NCBI RefSeq assembly: GCF_017976235.1 | Contig: NZ_JACVHC010000003.1 | Span: forward strand, 620,001-684,000 | DNA from: Pseudomonas anatoliensis | GTDB taxonomy: Bacteria > Pseudomonadota > Gammaproteobacteria > Pseudomonadales > Pseudomonadaceae | Direction: 5' to 3' | DNA length: 64,000 nucleotides | Shown: positions 53,609 to 62,650 of the stretch, piece after piece | Position numbering within the stretch: position 1 is the first letter of the stretch | How the letters are laid out: the number at the start of each line of letters is the position of its first letter | The notes under the pieces: model-generated | Told to the model about the DNA's origin: nothing | Databases searched by the model: none | The model's input: only the letters and a program-made list of their open reading frames with translations | Made by a program: the position numbers and the translations under genes

Positions 53609-55372
53609 TCAGTGCCCCGACGACTCTTTGTGGTTGTCGAGGGTTTCCAGCAAGGCCACCTGCATCCGCGTGTGCACGCGGATGAACCAGCGCCAGAGCA
53701 GCGCCGCCACGGCGGCCGCGACCACGGCGATCAGCACCAGCAACTTGTTGGTCGGCAGAATACTGGCCGACAAGGCTGCCAGCAGCAGGAAAATCACCAG
53801 CAGCGAGAGAATCGGGATCACCTCGGAGATCACCCGGCGCACTCGCTGCGTGTGCCGCCCCGCCATCTCCGGCTTCACGCCCATCTCGGCCAACAGCATC
53901 GATAGCGCCTTGAGCTTGCGATAGGCCGCGATCAGAAACGGTAACGACACCAGCAAAGCCCCGCCCCAGATCAACGCTTTCTGCCAGCTCGGATCGCTGA
54001 TCCAGTCTTGCAGATACGTCGAGATACGCTCGGCGAAGAACGCGCCCGAGAAGAAGATCGCAATGACCAGCGCCAGATTGACCCCGACCTGCAACAGGAT
54101 TCGCCGGATGATCGACGCCAACATCGCTCCCTCGCCCTGCGGCTGAATGCTGCGCAGCCATTCGCCGTACATCCCCAGCACCCGCCCCAAACGCTGCGGC
54201 ATCGCGGCAGCCAGTTTGATCGACAGTGGATCGGCGGAGCGAATCAGGTACGGCGTCAGCAGCGTGGTAATCACCGAAACGGCCACGGCCACCGGATAGA
54301 GGAAGTTGCTGGTGACCTGCAGCGTCATGCCCAGCGCGGCGATGATGAAGGAAAATTCGCCGATCTGTGAAAGCCCCATCCCTACCCGCAGCGAGGTGCG
54401 TCCGTCATTGCCGGCGATAAACGCACCGAGCCCGCAGGACAGCATCTTGCCGAGCACCACGGCTACCGTAATCACGGCAATCGGCCACGCGTATTGCAGC
54501 AAAATCATCGGGTCGAGCATCAGGCCGATGGCGACGAAGAAGATTGCGCTGAACAGGTCGCGAACCGGTTCGATCAGTCGCTCGATTTTCAGCAGTTGCC
54601 GCGACTCGGCCATGATCGCGCCGATCAGGAATGCGCCAAGCACCATGCTGTATTCAAGTTTGACCACCAGCAGGCAAAAGCCGAAGCACAGGCCCAGCAC
54701 GGTGATCAGCAGCATCTCGTTGCTTTCGAATTTGGCCACGTAAGCCAGCAACCGCGGCACCAGCAGAATGCCGATCACCAGCGCGACGATCATGAATAGC
54801 GACAACTTGCCGACCGTGGAAAACACTTCTCCGGAACTCACCGTGCCGCTGACCGCGATGCTCGACAGCAAGGCAATGATGCCGATACCGAGGATGTCCT
54901 CAACGATCAATACGCCGAAGATCAATTGAGCAAAGCGCTCATTCTTCATCTTCAGATCGTTGAGTGCCTTGACGATGATGGTGGTCGAAGAGATCGCCAG
55001 GATTGCACCGAGGAACAGCGAGTCCATGGTGTTCCAGTCGAACCAGCGACCGATCTCGTAACCAATCCAGATCATCAGGACGATTTCGAGGAACGCTGCG
55101 ATGAACGCCGTGGCGCCCACCTTGAACAGCTTGCGCAGGCTGAACTCCAGCCCGAGGCAGAACATCAGGAAAATCACCCCCAGCTCGGCGAGGGTCTTGA
55201 TGGTTTCTTCGTCGTGGATCAGGCCGAACGGTGGGGTGTGCGGGCCGATGATGAAGCCGGCGACGATGTAACCGAGCACCACTGGCTGCTTGAAACGATG
55301 GAACAACACGGTCACCACGCCCGCGACCAACATGATCACTGCCAGGTCCTGAATAAAGCTGATGGCATGCAT
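53609..55372 (-). CDS. CPA2-type monovalent cation:proton antiporter (KefB/KefC-like)
   Basis: The 587-residue protein has twelve or so membrane helices of the Na/H exchanger 2 fold. Its blocks include GYIVAGFIIGPHTPPFG, LAELGVIFLMFCLGLEFSLRKL, ISSTTIIVKAL, VEDILGIGIIALL and SQIGEFSFIIAALG. A further hydrophobic region at about 420-580 follows, but the RCK/TrkA-N domain of Kef proteins is missing. It probably exchanges K+ or Na+ for protons across the inner membrane. The gene is alone between the convergent SMI1/KNR4 gene and a divergent thioesterase gene. Confidence 0.9.
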   Translation of the reverse strand: MHAISFIQDLAVIMLVAGVVTVLFHRFKQPVVLGYIVAGFIIGPHTPPFGLIHDEETIKTLAELGVIFLMFCLGLEFSLRKLFKVGATAFIAAFLEIVLMIWIGYEIGRWFDWNTMDSLFLGAILAISSTTIIVKALNDLKMKNERFAQLIFGVLIVEDILGIGIIALLSSIAVSGTVSSGEVFSTVGKLSLFMIVALVIGILLVPRLLAYVAKFESNEMLLITVLGLCFGFCLLVVKLEYSMVLGAFLIGAIMAESRQLLKIERLIEPVRDLFSAIFFVAIGLMLDPMILLQYAWPIAVITVAVVLGKMLSCGLGAFIAGNDGRTSLRVGMGLSQIGEFSFIIAALGMTLQVTSNFLYPVAVAVSVITTLLTPYLIRSADPLSIKLAAAMPQRLGRVLGMYGEWLRSIQPQGEGAMLASIIRRILLQVGVNLALVIAIFFSGAFFAERISTYLQDWISDPSWQKALIWGGALLVSLPFLIAAYRKLKALSMLLAEMGVKPEMAGRHTQRVRRVISEVIPILSLLVIFLLLAALSASILPTNKLLVLIAVVAAAVAALLWRWFIRVHTRMQVALLETLDNHKESSGH

Positions 55373-55653
55373 GGCGTGGGCTCCTTGAATGACGACGCTC
55401 GCAGTCAGGCATCAGAAAGGTCTGAGCGAGCCGGGGTAAAAATCCGCTTTTCGTGTGGGAATTGCCCTTGGGCAGGGCTTTTGCAGGTTAACACCGCGAC
55501 TTCTCACTGGAAGGCGGTGCAATATTAGGAAACAGATCGATCCCGGCGTGACGGCACCCAGTCGCCCGGCGTCCCGATAACGGTGCTTTTGAAAAGTGAC
55601 CAGGCACCCGCAGAGGTGCTTCCAGCAAACCAGCCTTGATCCGTGAGAACGTT

Positions 55654-56136
55654 ATGGAACCCGGAAACGCCCAGCTGTCGATGACGGTACTGATGACCCC
55701 CGACATGGCCAATTTCTCTGGCAATGTCCACGGCGGCACCCTGCTCAAATACCTCGACGAAGTGGCTTACGCCTGCGCGAGCCGCTACGCCGGCCGCTAC
55801 GTGGTGACATTGTCTGTGGATCAGGTGATCTTCCGCGAGCCGATCCATGTCGGCGAACTGGTGACATTCCTGGCGTCGGTCAACTACACCGGCAACACCT
55901 CGATGGAAGTCGGCATCAAAGTCGTCACCGAAAACATCCGCGAGCGCTCGGTGCGCCACACCAACAGCTGCTTCTTTACCATGGTTGCGGTGGATGACCA
56001 GCGCAAACCGGCCGCTGTGCCGCCGCTGCAGCCGCAGAACAGCGAAGACAAGCGCCGCTACATGCAGGCGCAGCAACGTCGGCAGATTCGCCAGGAACTG
56101 GAAAAGCGTTATCAGGAGATCAAGGGCGACGCCTGA
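55654..56136 (+). CDS. Acyl-CoA thioesterase, hotdog type
   Basis: The predicted 160-residue protein has the thioesterase hotdog blocks MTVLMTPDMANFSGNVHGGTLLKYLDEVAYACA and VDQVIFREPIHVGELVTFLASVNYTG, then a charged C-terminal helix (KRRYMQAQQRRQIRQELEKRYQEI). It hydrolyses acyl-CoA in the cytoplasm. The ATG at MEPGN is used; a TTG six codons upstream is weaker. A REPIN follows. Confidence 0.9.
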   Translation: MEPGNAQLSMTVLMTPDMANFSGNVHGGTLLKYLDEVAYACASRYAGRYVVTLSVDQVIFREPIHVGELVTFLASVNYTGNTSMEVGIKVVTENIRERSVRHTNSCFFTMVAVDDQRKPAAVPPLQPQNSEDKRRYMQAQQRRQIRQELEKRYQEIKGDA

Positions 56137-56146
56137 CCTAAAAAAC

Positions 56147-56222
56147 AAAAGATCGCAGCGTTCCGCAGCTACTACATGGCAATCTAGGACCCTGTAGGAG
56201 CTGCGGAACGCTGCGATCTTTT
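56147..56222. repeat. REPIN, variant of the GATCGCAGCC family with matched changes
   Basis: Arms read GATCGCAGCGTTCCGCAGCT and AGCTGCGGAACGCTGCGATC. The family core CCTTCGGC is changed to CGTTCCGC in both arms, so pairing is kept. One extra mismatch lies at CTACTAC. Confidence 0.85.
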
Positions 56223-56235
56223 CGCTTTTAAAGGC

Positions 56236-57108
56236 TTACAAACTGATCGCAGTGGCTTCGAACTTGACCCGCGGATGCGCAATGCGATCCTGCGCCCGCA
56301 CCAGTTGCAGTTCGTAACTGGCGCACGCTTGCGTTTCCAGCAGCACCTCATGCACCGCTGCCGCCGTGAACTCGAACGCCGCCACCAGACTGTCGCCCAG
56401 CAGCACGCGCGCCAGGAACAGGCCGGACGTCAGATCGCCCACGCCCACCGGCTGACGCGGAAACGCCAGCAGCGGACGACGCAGGTGCCAACTGCCCTCG
56501 GCGGTCACCAACAACATCTCGAAACCATCCGCCGGTTTACCCGGGTAATCCAGATGCTTGACCAGGACGACTTTCGGCCCGCGAGCCAAAAGCGCCCTCG
56601 CCATTGCCAGGCAATCGAACAGCGATTGAGGCTTGCGCCCGGAAAAACTGTCCAGCTCCAACTGGTTCGGACACATGATGTCCGCGACGGCAGCCGCTTC
56701 TTCCAGCAGAAAATCGCTGACCTCCGTAGGCACGCTGCAACCCTTCTCCGGATGGCCCATCACCGGGTCGCACAAATACAGCGCTTTCGGATTGACCGAC
56801 TTGATGCGCGCCACGCCACTGAGAATCGCCCGGCCCTGCGCTGCGCTGCCGAGATAACCGGACAGCACCGCATCGCAATTGCCCAGCTCGCCAATGGCCG
56901 CAATGCCTTCGACCAGTTCGGGAATCTGTTGCGGCGCCAACACTTCGCCGGCCCACTGGCCGTACTGGGTGTGATTGGAAAACTGCACCGTGTTGAGCGG
57001 CCAGACATTCACCCCGACCCGCTGCATCGGAAATACTGCGGCGCTGTTGCCGGCGTGGCCGAACACCACATGGGACTGAATGGCGAGCAGATGAGGCGTA
57101 CGTTTCAT
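56236..57108 (-). CDS. pdxY: Pyridoxal kinase PdxY
   Basis: The 290-residue ribokinase-fold kinase phosphorylates pyridoxal to PLP in the salvage path. It begins [44 protein letters not shown] and has CDPVMGH near 112, the [13 protein letters not shown] block and the anion-hole motif [15 protein letters not shown] near 225 (usual form GTGD). Length is that of E. coli PdxY (287). It is convergent with the thioesterase gene across the REPIN and divergent from the DUF3301 gene. Confidence 0.94.
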   Translation of the reverse strand: MKRTPHLLAIQSHVVFGHAGNSAAVFPMQRVGVNVWPLNTVQFSNHTQYGQWAGEVLAPQQIPELVEGIAAIGELGNCDAVLSGYLGSAAQGRAILSGVARIKSVNPKALYLCDPVMGHPEKGCSVPTEVSDFLLEEAAAVADIMCPNQLELDSFSGRKPQSLFDCLAMARALLARGPKVVLVKHLDYPGKPADGFEMLLVTAEGSWHLRRPLLAFPRQPVGVGDLTSGLFLARVLLGDSLVAAFEFTAAAVHEVLLETQACASYELQLVRAQDRIAHPRVKFEATAISL

Positions 57109-57225
57109 TCGGGTTTTTCCGTAAAACGATTGAAATTCAAGCCGCGCAGTATGCGACGAAACGCAGCCTGTACGACAGACCGGCGACGCAGTTAAGCTGG
57201 CGCTAACTTTTGGAGTTCATTGTTG

Positions 57226-57639
57226 ATGCTGACCCTCGAAAACATCTTCGTGCTGATACTGTTCGCCGCCGCTGGCGCGTGGCTATGGCACAACCACGGC
57301 TTGCGCGAGCGGGCGCTGGAGCGGGTCAAACAGCATTGCATCAACGTCGGTGTGGAGCTGCTGGACGGCAACGTCGCGTTGAAGAAGATTGGTTTCATCA
57401 AGGATGCCAGCGGTCGCCGGCGACTGGCGCGGGTCTACAACTTCGAGTTCACCGTGACCGGCGAAAGCCGACACAACGGCACCATCACCCAGTTCGGCGC
57501 ACACAGTGCGCAGATTGAATTGGCGCCCTACCCGGCACCTTTCGACGATACGCCGCCAGTTGTTGAAGTTCACAAGCCACGGGCGGAGGTGATCGAGCTG
57601 AGTCAGTGGCGGCAGGAACACACCAAGTGGAAGCCGTAG
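57226..57639 (+). CDS. DUF3301 family membrane-anchored protein
   Basis: A predicted 137-residue protein with one N-terminal membrane helix (IFVLILFAAAGAWLWHNHG) followed by RERALERVKQHCINVGVELLDGNVALKK and RVYNFEFTVTGESRHNGTITQFG, the DUF3301 signature. The function is unknown. The ATG is preceded by GGAG ten nt upstream; two in-frame TTG codons lie before it. It stands alone, with a REPIN starting right after the stop. Confidence 0.87.
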   Translation: MLTLENIFVLILFAAAGAWLWHNHGLRERALERVKQHCINVGVELLDGNVALKKIGFIKDASGRRRLARVYNFEFTVTGESRHNGTITQFGAHSAQIELAPYPAPFDDTPPVVEVHKPRAEVIELSQWRQEHTKWKP

Positions 57640-57640
57640 A

Positions 57641-57730
57641 AATCAAAAGATCGCAGCCTTCGGCAGCTCCTACAGTGGATTTATGTGCACTGTGTAGGAG
57701 CTGCCGAAGGCTGCGATCTTTTGATCTTTT
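57641..57730. repeat. REPIN, GATCGCAGCC..CTCCTAC family
   Basis: Long, almost perfect inverted arms (AAAAGATCGCAGCCTTCGGC and complement) with a nested GTGCAC centre, filling the gap between convergent genes. Confidence 0.92.
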
Positions 57731-57735
57731 GATAT

Positions 57736-58701
57736 TTAATTCACCAGACAACCCGCTAACGACTTCTGCAAAACGCCAACATCCTGCGCCTCACTGAAAA
57801 TCAGCTCGATCCGCGAATCGCGCCGCCATTCACTGGCCTGCCAATGCAGATCAGCGTTCTCCAGGGCATTCGCTGAAACCCAGCCATTCGTGCTGTGGAT
57901 AACCAATTTCGCCCTTTTCCAGACAAGACTTTCCAGCCAGGCTGCGACCTTTTGTGAGTCGAACGTCTGGCTCGGATGCCAACGCCAACCGATACTCCAA
58001 CCACCGTCCTGGGCCTGGCTCAGGCAAATCGGCAGTGTCGGATCGCTCCAGACCGCCGGCATCTGCGCCAATCCTTTGGGCACGATCAGATTATCCACAC
58101 CCGCCACCGCTCGCGCGGCCAGCCCCGGCAATTCGCTCAAGGGCAATTGCGCTTGTTGCGTCCAGACGAGCCTGACTGGCGGTAACTGACTGGCAATCTT
58201 CCGCCTGACAGTTTCAGAAAGGTTTTCTGCCTTGTTCAACACCAGTAAACCAGCGCTGGCCAACGCATCCTGCTGCGCTGCCGGCAACGCTTTCCCCGCA
58301 TTGAGTGCTTGGGCATCCAGCACCAGAACACACGGCTGAACCGCCAGCACACCCAGCCATGGCGCTTCACTCAACTGCTTGAGCAACTGCGCAGGGTGGC
58401 CCAGTCCAGAGGGCTCGATAAACAGCCGATGCGGTTTCGCCTTGCGCAACAAACGTCCAAGGCCAATCTGAAACGGCGCCCCATTGACGCAACACAAACA
58501 GCCCCCGGCCACTTCCCCCAGTGCGATACCATCGCCGTCGCGGGTCAGTAGAGCGGCGTCGAGGCCGATCTGGCCGAACTCGTTGATCAGCACCGCCCAG
58601 CGCTCGCCTTCAGGGCGTTGCGCCATGAGCTGGCGGATCAGGCTGGTCTTGCCGGCGCCGAGTGGGCCTGCGATGACGTGGACAGGAATGTTCTGCAACA
58701 T
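57736..58701 (-). CDS. CobW/YjiA-type GTPase (COG0523), short form
   Basis: The predicted 321-residue protein has a P-loop GPLGAGKTS (12-20), an EFG block (INEFGQIGLD), the metal-binding motif GCLCC (near 68) and NKAE as the GTPase specificity loop (near 160). A shortened CobW C-terminal domain follows. Such GTPases act as metal (often zinc) chaperones. It overlaps no neighbour and is divergent from a small secreted protein gene. Two perfect DnaA-box 9-mers (57894 and 58091) lie inside. No Zur box was seen right upstream. Confidence 0.86.
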   Translation of the reverse strand: MLQNIPVHVIAGPLGAGKTSLIRQLMAQRPEGERWAVLINEFGQIGLDAALLTRDGDGIALGEVAGGCLCCVNGAPFQIGLGRLLRKAKPHRLFIEPSGLGHPAQLLKQLSEAPWLGVLAVQPCVLVLDAQALNAGKALPAAQQDALASAGLLVLNKAENLSETVRRKIASQLPPVRLVWTQQAQLPLSELPGLAARAVAGVDNLIVPKGLAQMPAVWSDPTLPICLSQAQDGGWSIGWRWHPSQTFDSQKVAAWLESLVWKRAKLVIHSTNGWVSANALENADLHWQASEWRRDSRIELIFSEAQDVGVLQKSLAGCLVN

Positions 58702-58742
58702 GGCCGGGGATTTTCTAAGGAAGGTTTCTGAGGAGATTGAAG

Positions 58743-59099
58743 ATGCGTTGGATGGGATGGTCGTTGCTGTTGCTGCTGGTGTCCAGCAAGGTGTTGGCTC
58801 AGGCCTGCGTGGTGCACAGTCAGGGCGAGCGGCTCGACGTGAAAGTCTGCCAGCAGAACCGCAACATCCCGGCAAAACTGTTCAGCGACGGCTTCTGCCA
58901 GCCAGCACTGGCCGGACAGAAAGTCGAGGTGCAGTACGTCGATCAATGCCCCACCGGCGCTTTCGGTGTGTGCAGCAACGCACAAGTCGCCAATATGCCC
59001 TATCGGCAAGACATCCATTATTACGGCGTTGCCACTGACGCCACTTATCTAAAGCCTTACTGCGAAGGCCAGAGCCAGGGCACATGGCTCAAGCCATGA
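58743..59099 (+). CDS. Small secreted Cys-rich protein of unknown function
   Basis: A predicted 118-residue precursor with a signal peptide (MRWMGWSLLLLLVSSKVLA). The mature chain of about 98 residues has six Cys, consistent with three disulphides, and several aromatic residues in the C-terminal half (YRQDIHYYGVATDATYLKPYC). I know similar Pseudomonas sequences but no function. GAGGAG eight nt upstream fixes the ATG. It sits in the zinc block between two CobW-type gene groups and is divergent from the first. Confidence 0.75.
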   Translation: MRWMGWSLLLLLVSSKVLAQACVVHSQGERLDVKVCQQNRNIPAKLFSDGFCQPALAGQKVEVQYVDQCPTGAFGVCSNAQVANMPYRQDIHYYGVATDATYLKPYCEGQSQGTWLKP

Positions 59100-59103
59100 G
59101 GCG

Positions 59104-59754
59104 TTAACCAAGCCAGTCGAGGGTCAGAATCAAACGGCGCTCGCCCTGGGCCGGTTGCGGCGAGCGGTGGATCAAGCCAAACCCTTCATTGCCGTGCCAT
59201 TTTTCACCTTTTAGCAGTGCCACTTCGCCGCTCTTGAGTTGCTGGATCTGTGTGGTGCCCGTCGGCTCGGCGTTGGCCTGACCGAGTTGGCGTCGATCCA
59301 TGACGCCCTCCTCCAGCCACTCACTGCCAATTCCCGCGCAGGTGGTGATCAAGCGCACCGGCACGTGATCGACGTGGAACCGCGGGCACATGGCTTTATC
59401 CAGCACCCGCAGGCGCAAACCGATACGCCGCGCACCGAGCAGGCAAGCGAAGGCACTGACCAGCCATTTCAGATCGGCGATAAAGCCATCGTAGCCTTCC
59501 AGATCGCGGAAGCCTGAGGCCAGTCCGCAGAGATCAGGTTCGGCGTCTTCGTCGGCCAGTTCCAGGCATAACGACTCTGCCAAGGGCTCGTTTAGCGAAA
59601 GTAATAACCTTGCGAATTCGGCGATGTGCAGCGGCATATGTCGCTGCCAGACGGCGAGGTTGATATCGTCGTCAAGAATTCGGCTCAGCGCTTTGGGAGT
59701 AGGGCCCTGATGCTGTGAGCGCGTACGCTCTTGCAGCAGCTTAATCGCAAGCAT
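59104..59754 (-). CDS. DUF1826 protein, co-translated with zigA
   Basis: A 216-residue protein with no signal peptide. Typical DUF1826 blocks are seen: WQRHMPLHIAEF near 35, CPRFHVDHVPVRLITTCAG near 121 and VALLKGEKWHGNEGFGLIHRSP near 178. The HVDHVPVRL and KG..W segments recall cupin or oxygenase-like metal binding. DUF1826 genes occur in Zur-regulated clusters. Its ATG overlaps the stop of the upstream GTPase gene by one nt (TGATG), so the two are coupled. The function is unknown. Confidence 0.85.
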   Translation of the reverse strand: MLAIKLLQERTRSQHQGPTPKALSRILDDDINLAVWQRHMPLHIAEFARLLLSLNEPLAESLCLELADEDAEPDLCGLASGFRDLEGYDGFIADLKWLVSAFACLLGARRIGLRLRVLDKAMCPRFHVDHVPVRLITTCAGIGSEWLEEGVMDRRQLGQANAEPTGTTQIQQLKSGEVALLKGEKWHGNEGFGLIHRSPQPAQGERRLILTLDWLG

Positions 59755-60959
59755 CAGGCGGCCTCCTCGTGCCACGGACCGAATGGATCCGGCAGCAATC
59801 GCCAGCCTTCCGCACCCAGCGCCATTTCATCGTCGGTCAGCAGACACCCATCGAGCTCGCTAGATAGCTGTACGAAATTGATGTTCTGGCCGATAAACAC
59901 CAGCTCCTGACGGCAATCTCCGACACTCGGCGTCCAGTTTTCCATGATCGCAACGGTACTTTCCTGATCCTGCGGCCATTGGCTTTTCGGCACGAAACGC
60001 CACCAGCGCCCGGCAAAACCATGGCGCATCAAGCCACCGGCCTGCGACCAACTGCCGGCATCGTTGGGCTTGCTTGCCAGCCAGAAGAAACCTTTTGAGC
60101 GCAGCAGCTTGCCGTTGAGCCATGGACGATCGATGAAGTTGAAAAAGCGTTGCGGATGAAAGGGCCGACGCGCCCGGTAGGCGGTGGAGGCAATCCCGTA
60201 CTCTTCGGTTTCCGCGACGTGCTCACCGCGCAACTCCTTTAACCAGCCGGGTGCTTGCGCAGCTTTCTCGAAGTCGAAGCGGCCGGTGTTGAGAATCTTC
60301 TCCAACGGTACTTCGCCCATCACCATCGGGATGATTTCGGCTTGCGCGTTGAGCCGCTTGAGGATGGCGGTCAATTCCTCGCGCTCGTGCTGGCTGATCA
60401 GGTCGATTTTGCTGATCAGCAGCACGTCGGCAAACTCGATTTGCTCGATCAGCAAGTCGGTGATGGAGCGCTCGTCCTCGTCACCAAGCGTTTCACCACG
60501 AGAGGCAAGACTTTCGGCGGCCTGGTAGTCGAGCAGGAAATTCACGCCGTCGACTACAGTCACCATGGTGTCCAGACGGGCGATGTCGGCGAGGCTTTGG
60601 CCGTGCTCATCGCGGAAGGTGAAAGTCTCTGCGACGGGCAATGGCTCGGAGATACCGGTGGATTCGATCAGCAAGTAATCAAACCGCCCTTCTCGCGCGA
60701 GTTTGCTGACTTCTTCGAGCAAGTCTTCGCGTAACGTACAGCAGATACAGCCGTTGCTCATTTCCACGAGTTTCTCTTCAGCGCGGTTCAGGCTGACATC
60801 GCGCTGAACTTCGCTGCCATCAATGTTGATCTCGCTCATATCATTGACGATGACCGCCACGCGCAAACCCTTGCGATTACGTAGTACGTAATTCAAAAGT
60901 GTACTTTTTCCGGCACCAAGAAATCCTGAAAGAACGGTCACAGGCAGTTCGGCTGACAT
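59754..60959 (-). CDS. zigA: Zinc-regulated GTPase of the COG0523 family (ZigA-like)
   Basis: The 401-residue GTPase has P-loop GFLGAGKST (12-20), the zinc-binding GCICC motif (70-74), ESTGISEP and SKIDL (near 180) GTPase motifs and a long CobW C-terminal domain (about 250-395). COG0523 members of this kind are zinc chaperones made under zinc starvation. A perfect Zur box lies 127 nt upstream. AGAGGA eight nt before the ATG confirms the start. It is followed by the DUF1826 gene. Confidence 0.9.
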   Translation of the reverse strand: MSAELPVTVLSGFLGAGKSTLLNYVLRNRKGLRVAVIVNDMSEINIDGSEVQRDVSLNRAEEKLVEMSNGCICCTLREDLLEEVSKLAREGRFDYLLIESTGISEPLPVAETFTFRDEHGQSLADIARLDTMVTVVDGVNFLLDYQAAESLASRGETLGDEDERSITDLLIEQIEFADVLLISKIDLISQHEREELTAILKRLNAQAEIIPMVMGEVPLEKILNTGRFDFEKAAQAPGWLKELRGEHVAETEEYGIASTAYRARRPFHPQRFFNFIDRPWLNGKLLRSKGFFWLASKPNDAGSWSQAGGLMRHGFAGRWWRFVPKSQWPQDQESTVAIMENWTPSVGDCRQELVFIGQNINFVQLSSELDGCLLTDDEMALGAEGWRLLPDPFGPWHEEAA

Positions 60960-61084
60960 TGGGTAATCCTCTTTAAATGGCAGCCGATAGCGCTTTTGCG
61001 TAGCGCGTGACGTTCTGGCTTCACACGGAGCTTCGCAGAAGGTAAACGTTTGAAATCGGCCGAATCAGGCTCAGTTCAAACTGA

Positions 61085-61099
61085 TGTTATAGTATAACA
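61085..61099. promoter_or_regulatory. Zur box between zigA and the divergent small gene
   Basis: TGTTATAGTATAACA is a perfect palindrome that fits the Zur consensus GTTATANNATAAC. It lies 126 bp from zigA and 81 bp from the plus-strand gene, so it could serve both. Confidence 0.9.
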
Positions 61100-61179
61100 A
61101 TAGAGAATGGCTAGCCCTGCTCTTTCTCTTATCTACAAACAGACGAAAGCTGCCTTCAAGTTCAGGCTCGGAAAATGTG

Positions 61180-61557
61180 ATGAAAAATGCGCTGAAATGC
61201 TTGGCTTTAAGTGCCCTGTTGTTAACTGTAGCCACCGCATGGGGACAAACCTCAGCGCTCGCCTCCTGCACGCGTAGCGCCAATCTGCTGGCCTGCGCGG
61301 ATGCCGATGGCAACACCTACAGCGTTAACACGGTCGGCAACACGCTTTACCTGCGCGGTTTTGAAAAGAACGGCAAGCGATATTGGGCGCAGACCAATAG
61401 TCGGTTTGGGCAAATGACGTTCTTCACTGGCATCGCTTCCGACGGTGAAGCCTGGGTCGGCTATACCCGGCGGGTGGGATGGACCACCATCAATCGATTC
61501 TCCAGCTCAGGTGGCAGCAGCGCGAAATTCACCTGTAGCCGATTGTCCGGTTGCTAA
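61180..61557 (+). CDS. Small secreted protein, probably Zur-regulated
   Basis: A predicted 125-residue precursor with a signal peptide (MKNALKCLALSALLLTVATA) and a mature part of about 100 residues: ACADADGNTYSVNTVGNTLYLRGFEKNGKRYWAQTNSRFG, ending in CSRLSGC. Four Cys in the mature part could form two disulphides. No known family was recognised. It lies between two Zur boxes, in the zinc block. GGA about eight nt before the ATG fits; a GTG one codon earlier is possible. Confidence 0.75.
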   Translation: MKNALKCLALSALLLTVATAWGQTSALASCTRSANLLACADADGNTYSVNTVGNTLYLRGFEKNGKRYWAQTNSRFGQMTFFTGIASDGEAWVGYTRRVGWTTINRFSSSGGSSAKFTCSRLSGC

Positions 61558-61708
61558 TCCGCCCAAGTCATCGACATGTCGAGGATACGACCACGATGAT
61601 GTCTCGCTCGGAATAGGTGATTTTCCCGAGTGTTTCACGTGGAACCCTAGGCGGAATTTGCGCGTACATATGAAAACCTGTTCATGAAAAAGACATCGTG
61701 ATTCGAAT

Positions 61709-61723
61709 TGTTATAATGTAACA
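61709..61723. promoter_or_regulatory. Zur box before folE2
   Basis: TGTTATAATGTAACA matches GTTATANNATAAC with one deviation in the second half-site. It is 31 bp upstream of the folE2 start codon. Confidence 0.87.
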
Positions 61724-61753
61724 TCGAATTTAATCAACACGATGGTCCCGATC

Positions 61754-62650
61754 ATGAATTCGCTGACACTTCCGGATATCGCCGCGCAGGCCGCTCGCCA
61801 AGCCTTGCCACTCGAATGGGTGGGCATGCGCGGCATCGCGTTGCCTGTTTTTCTGGACGGCCAACGCCTGAGTGCGAAAGCTGATGCGGGTGTAAGTCTT
61901 GATGATGGTGAGGCGCGCGGTATTCATATGTCGCGCTTGTATCTGGCACTCGAAACCCTTGAACAACGCAACATTAGCCCAGCGCTGCTTCACCAGATTC
62001 TTGTGCATTTCCTCGATAGCCACGCAGGTGTGTCCAGCAACGCCTATTTGAAAATTCACACGGATTTACTGCTAAGGCGACCCGCATTGATCAGCCCTCT
62101 GGCCGGATGGAAATCCTATCCAGTCACCATTTCGGCCAGCCTGAAAAACAGAATGTTCCACGTGGAACTAGAAATCGAAGTGCCTTATTCCTCGACATGT
62201 CCGTGCTCGGCAGCGCTTGCGAGACAGCTTATCCAGCAACAATTCATTGATGACTTCGCTAACAAACACCTGAATCACGCAGAGGTTTTGGCGTGGCTGG
62301 GCTCACCCCAAGGCATTGTCGCAACGCCCCACAGCCAACGGAGCTTCGCGCAACTACACGTTCATCTCGACGAATTCATCGATGAACTGCCATTGAGCGC
62401 GATCATCAACGATGCCGAAGCCGCCCTCGGCACCGCCGTACAAACTGCGGTCAAACGAGCGGACGAACAAGCCTTCGCCCTCGCCAACGGGCAGAACCTG
62501 ATGTTCTGTGAAGACGCCGCACGCCGACTGAATCTTGCGCTACGTCGCTCTCCCGGAGTGAGTGCATTCAAACTGCGAGTGACCCACGCCGAAAGCCTGC
62601 ATGCCCACGATGCTGTCGCCGAAAGTCACTGGCACCGGGAGCAGGCATGA
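61754..62650 (+). CDS. folE2: GTP cyclohydrolase I, type IB (FolE2)
   Basis: The predicted 298-residue enzyme makes dihydroneopterin triphosphate for folate, using a metal other than zinc. Blocks: LPLEWVGMRGIALPV near 20, GIHMSRLYLALETL near 56, PYSSTCPCSAALARQLI near 145 with the metal-binding Cys, TPHSQRSFAQLHV near 195, and NGQNLMFCEDAARRL near 250. The second ATG (MNSLTLP) matches homologues as I recall; one four codons upstream is possible. It is first of three coupled genes and sits behind a Zur box, so it replaces zinc-dependent FolE in zinc shortage. Confidence 0.95.
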   Translation: MNSLTLPDIAAQAARQALPLEWVGMRGIALPVFLDGQRLSAKADAGVSLDDGEARGIHMSRLYLALETLEQRNISPALLHQILVHFLDSHAGVSSNAYLKIHTDLLLRRPALISPLAGWKSYPVTISASLKNRMFHVELEIEVPYSSTCPCSAALARQLIQQQFIDDFANKHLNHAEVLAWLGSPQGIVATPHSQRSFAQLHVHLDEFIDELPLSAIINDAEAALGTAVQTAVKRADEQAFALANGQNLMFCEDAARRLNLALRRSPGVSAFKLRVTHAESLHAHDAVAESHWHREQA

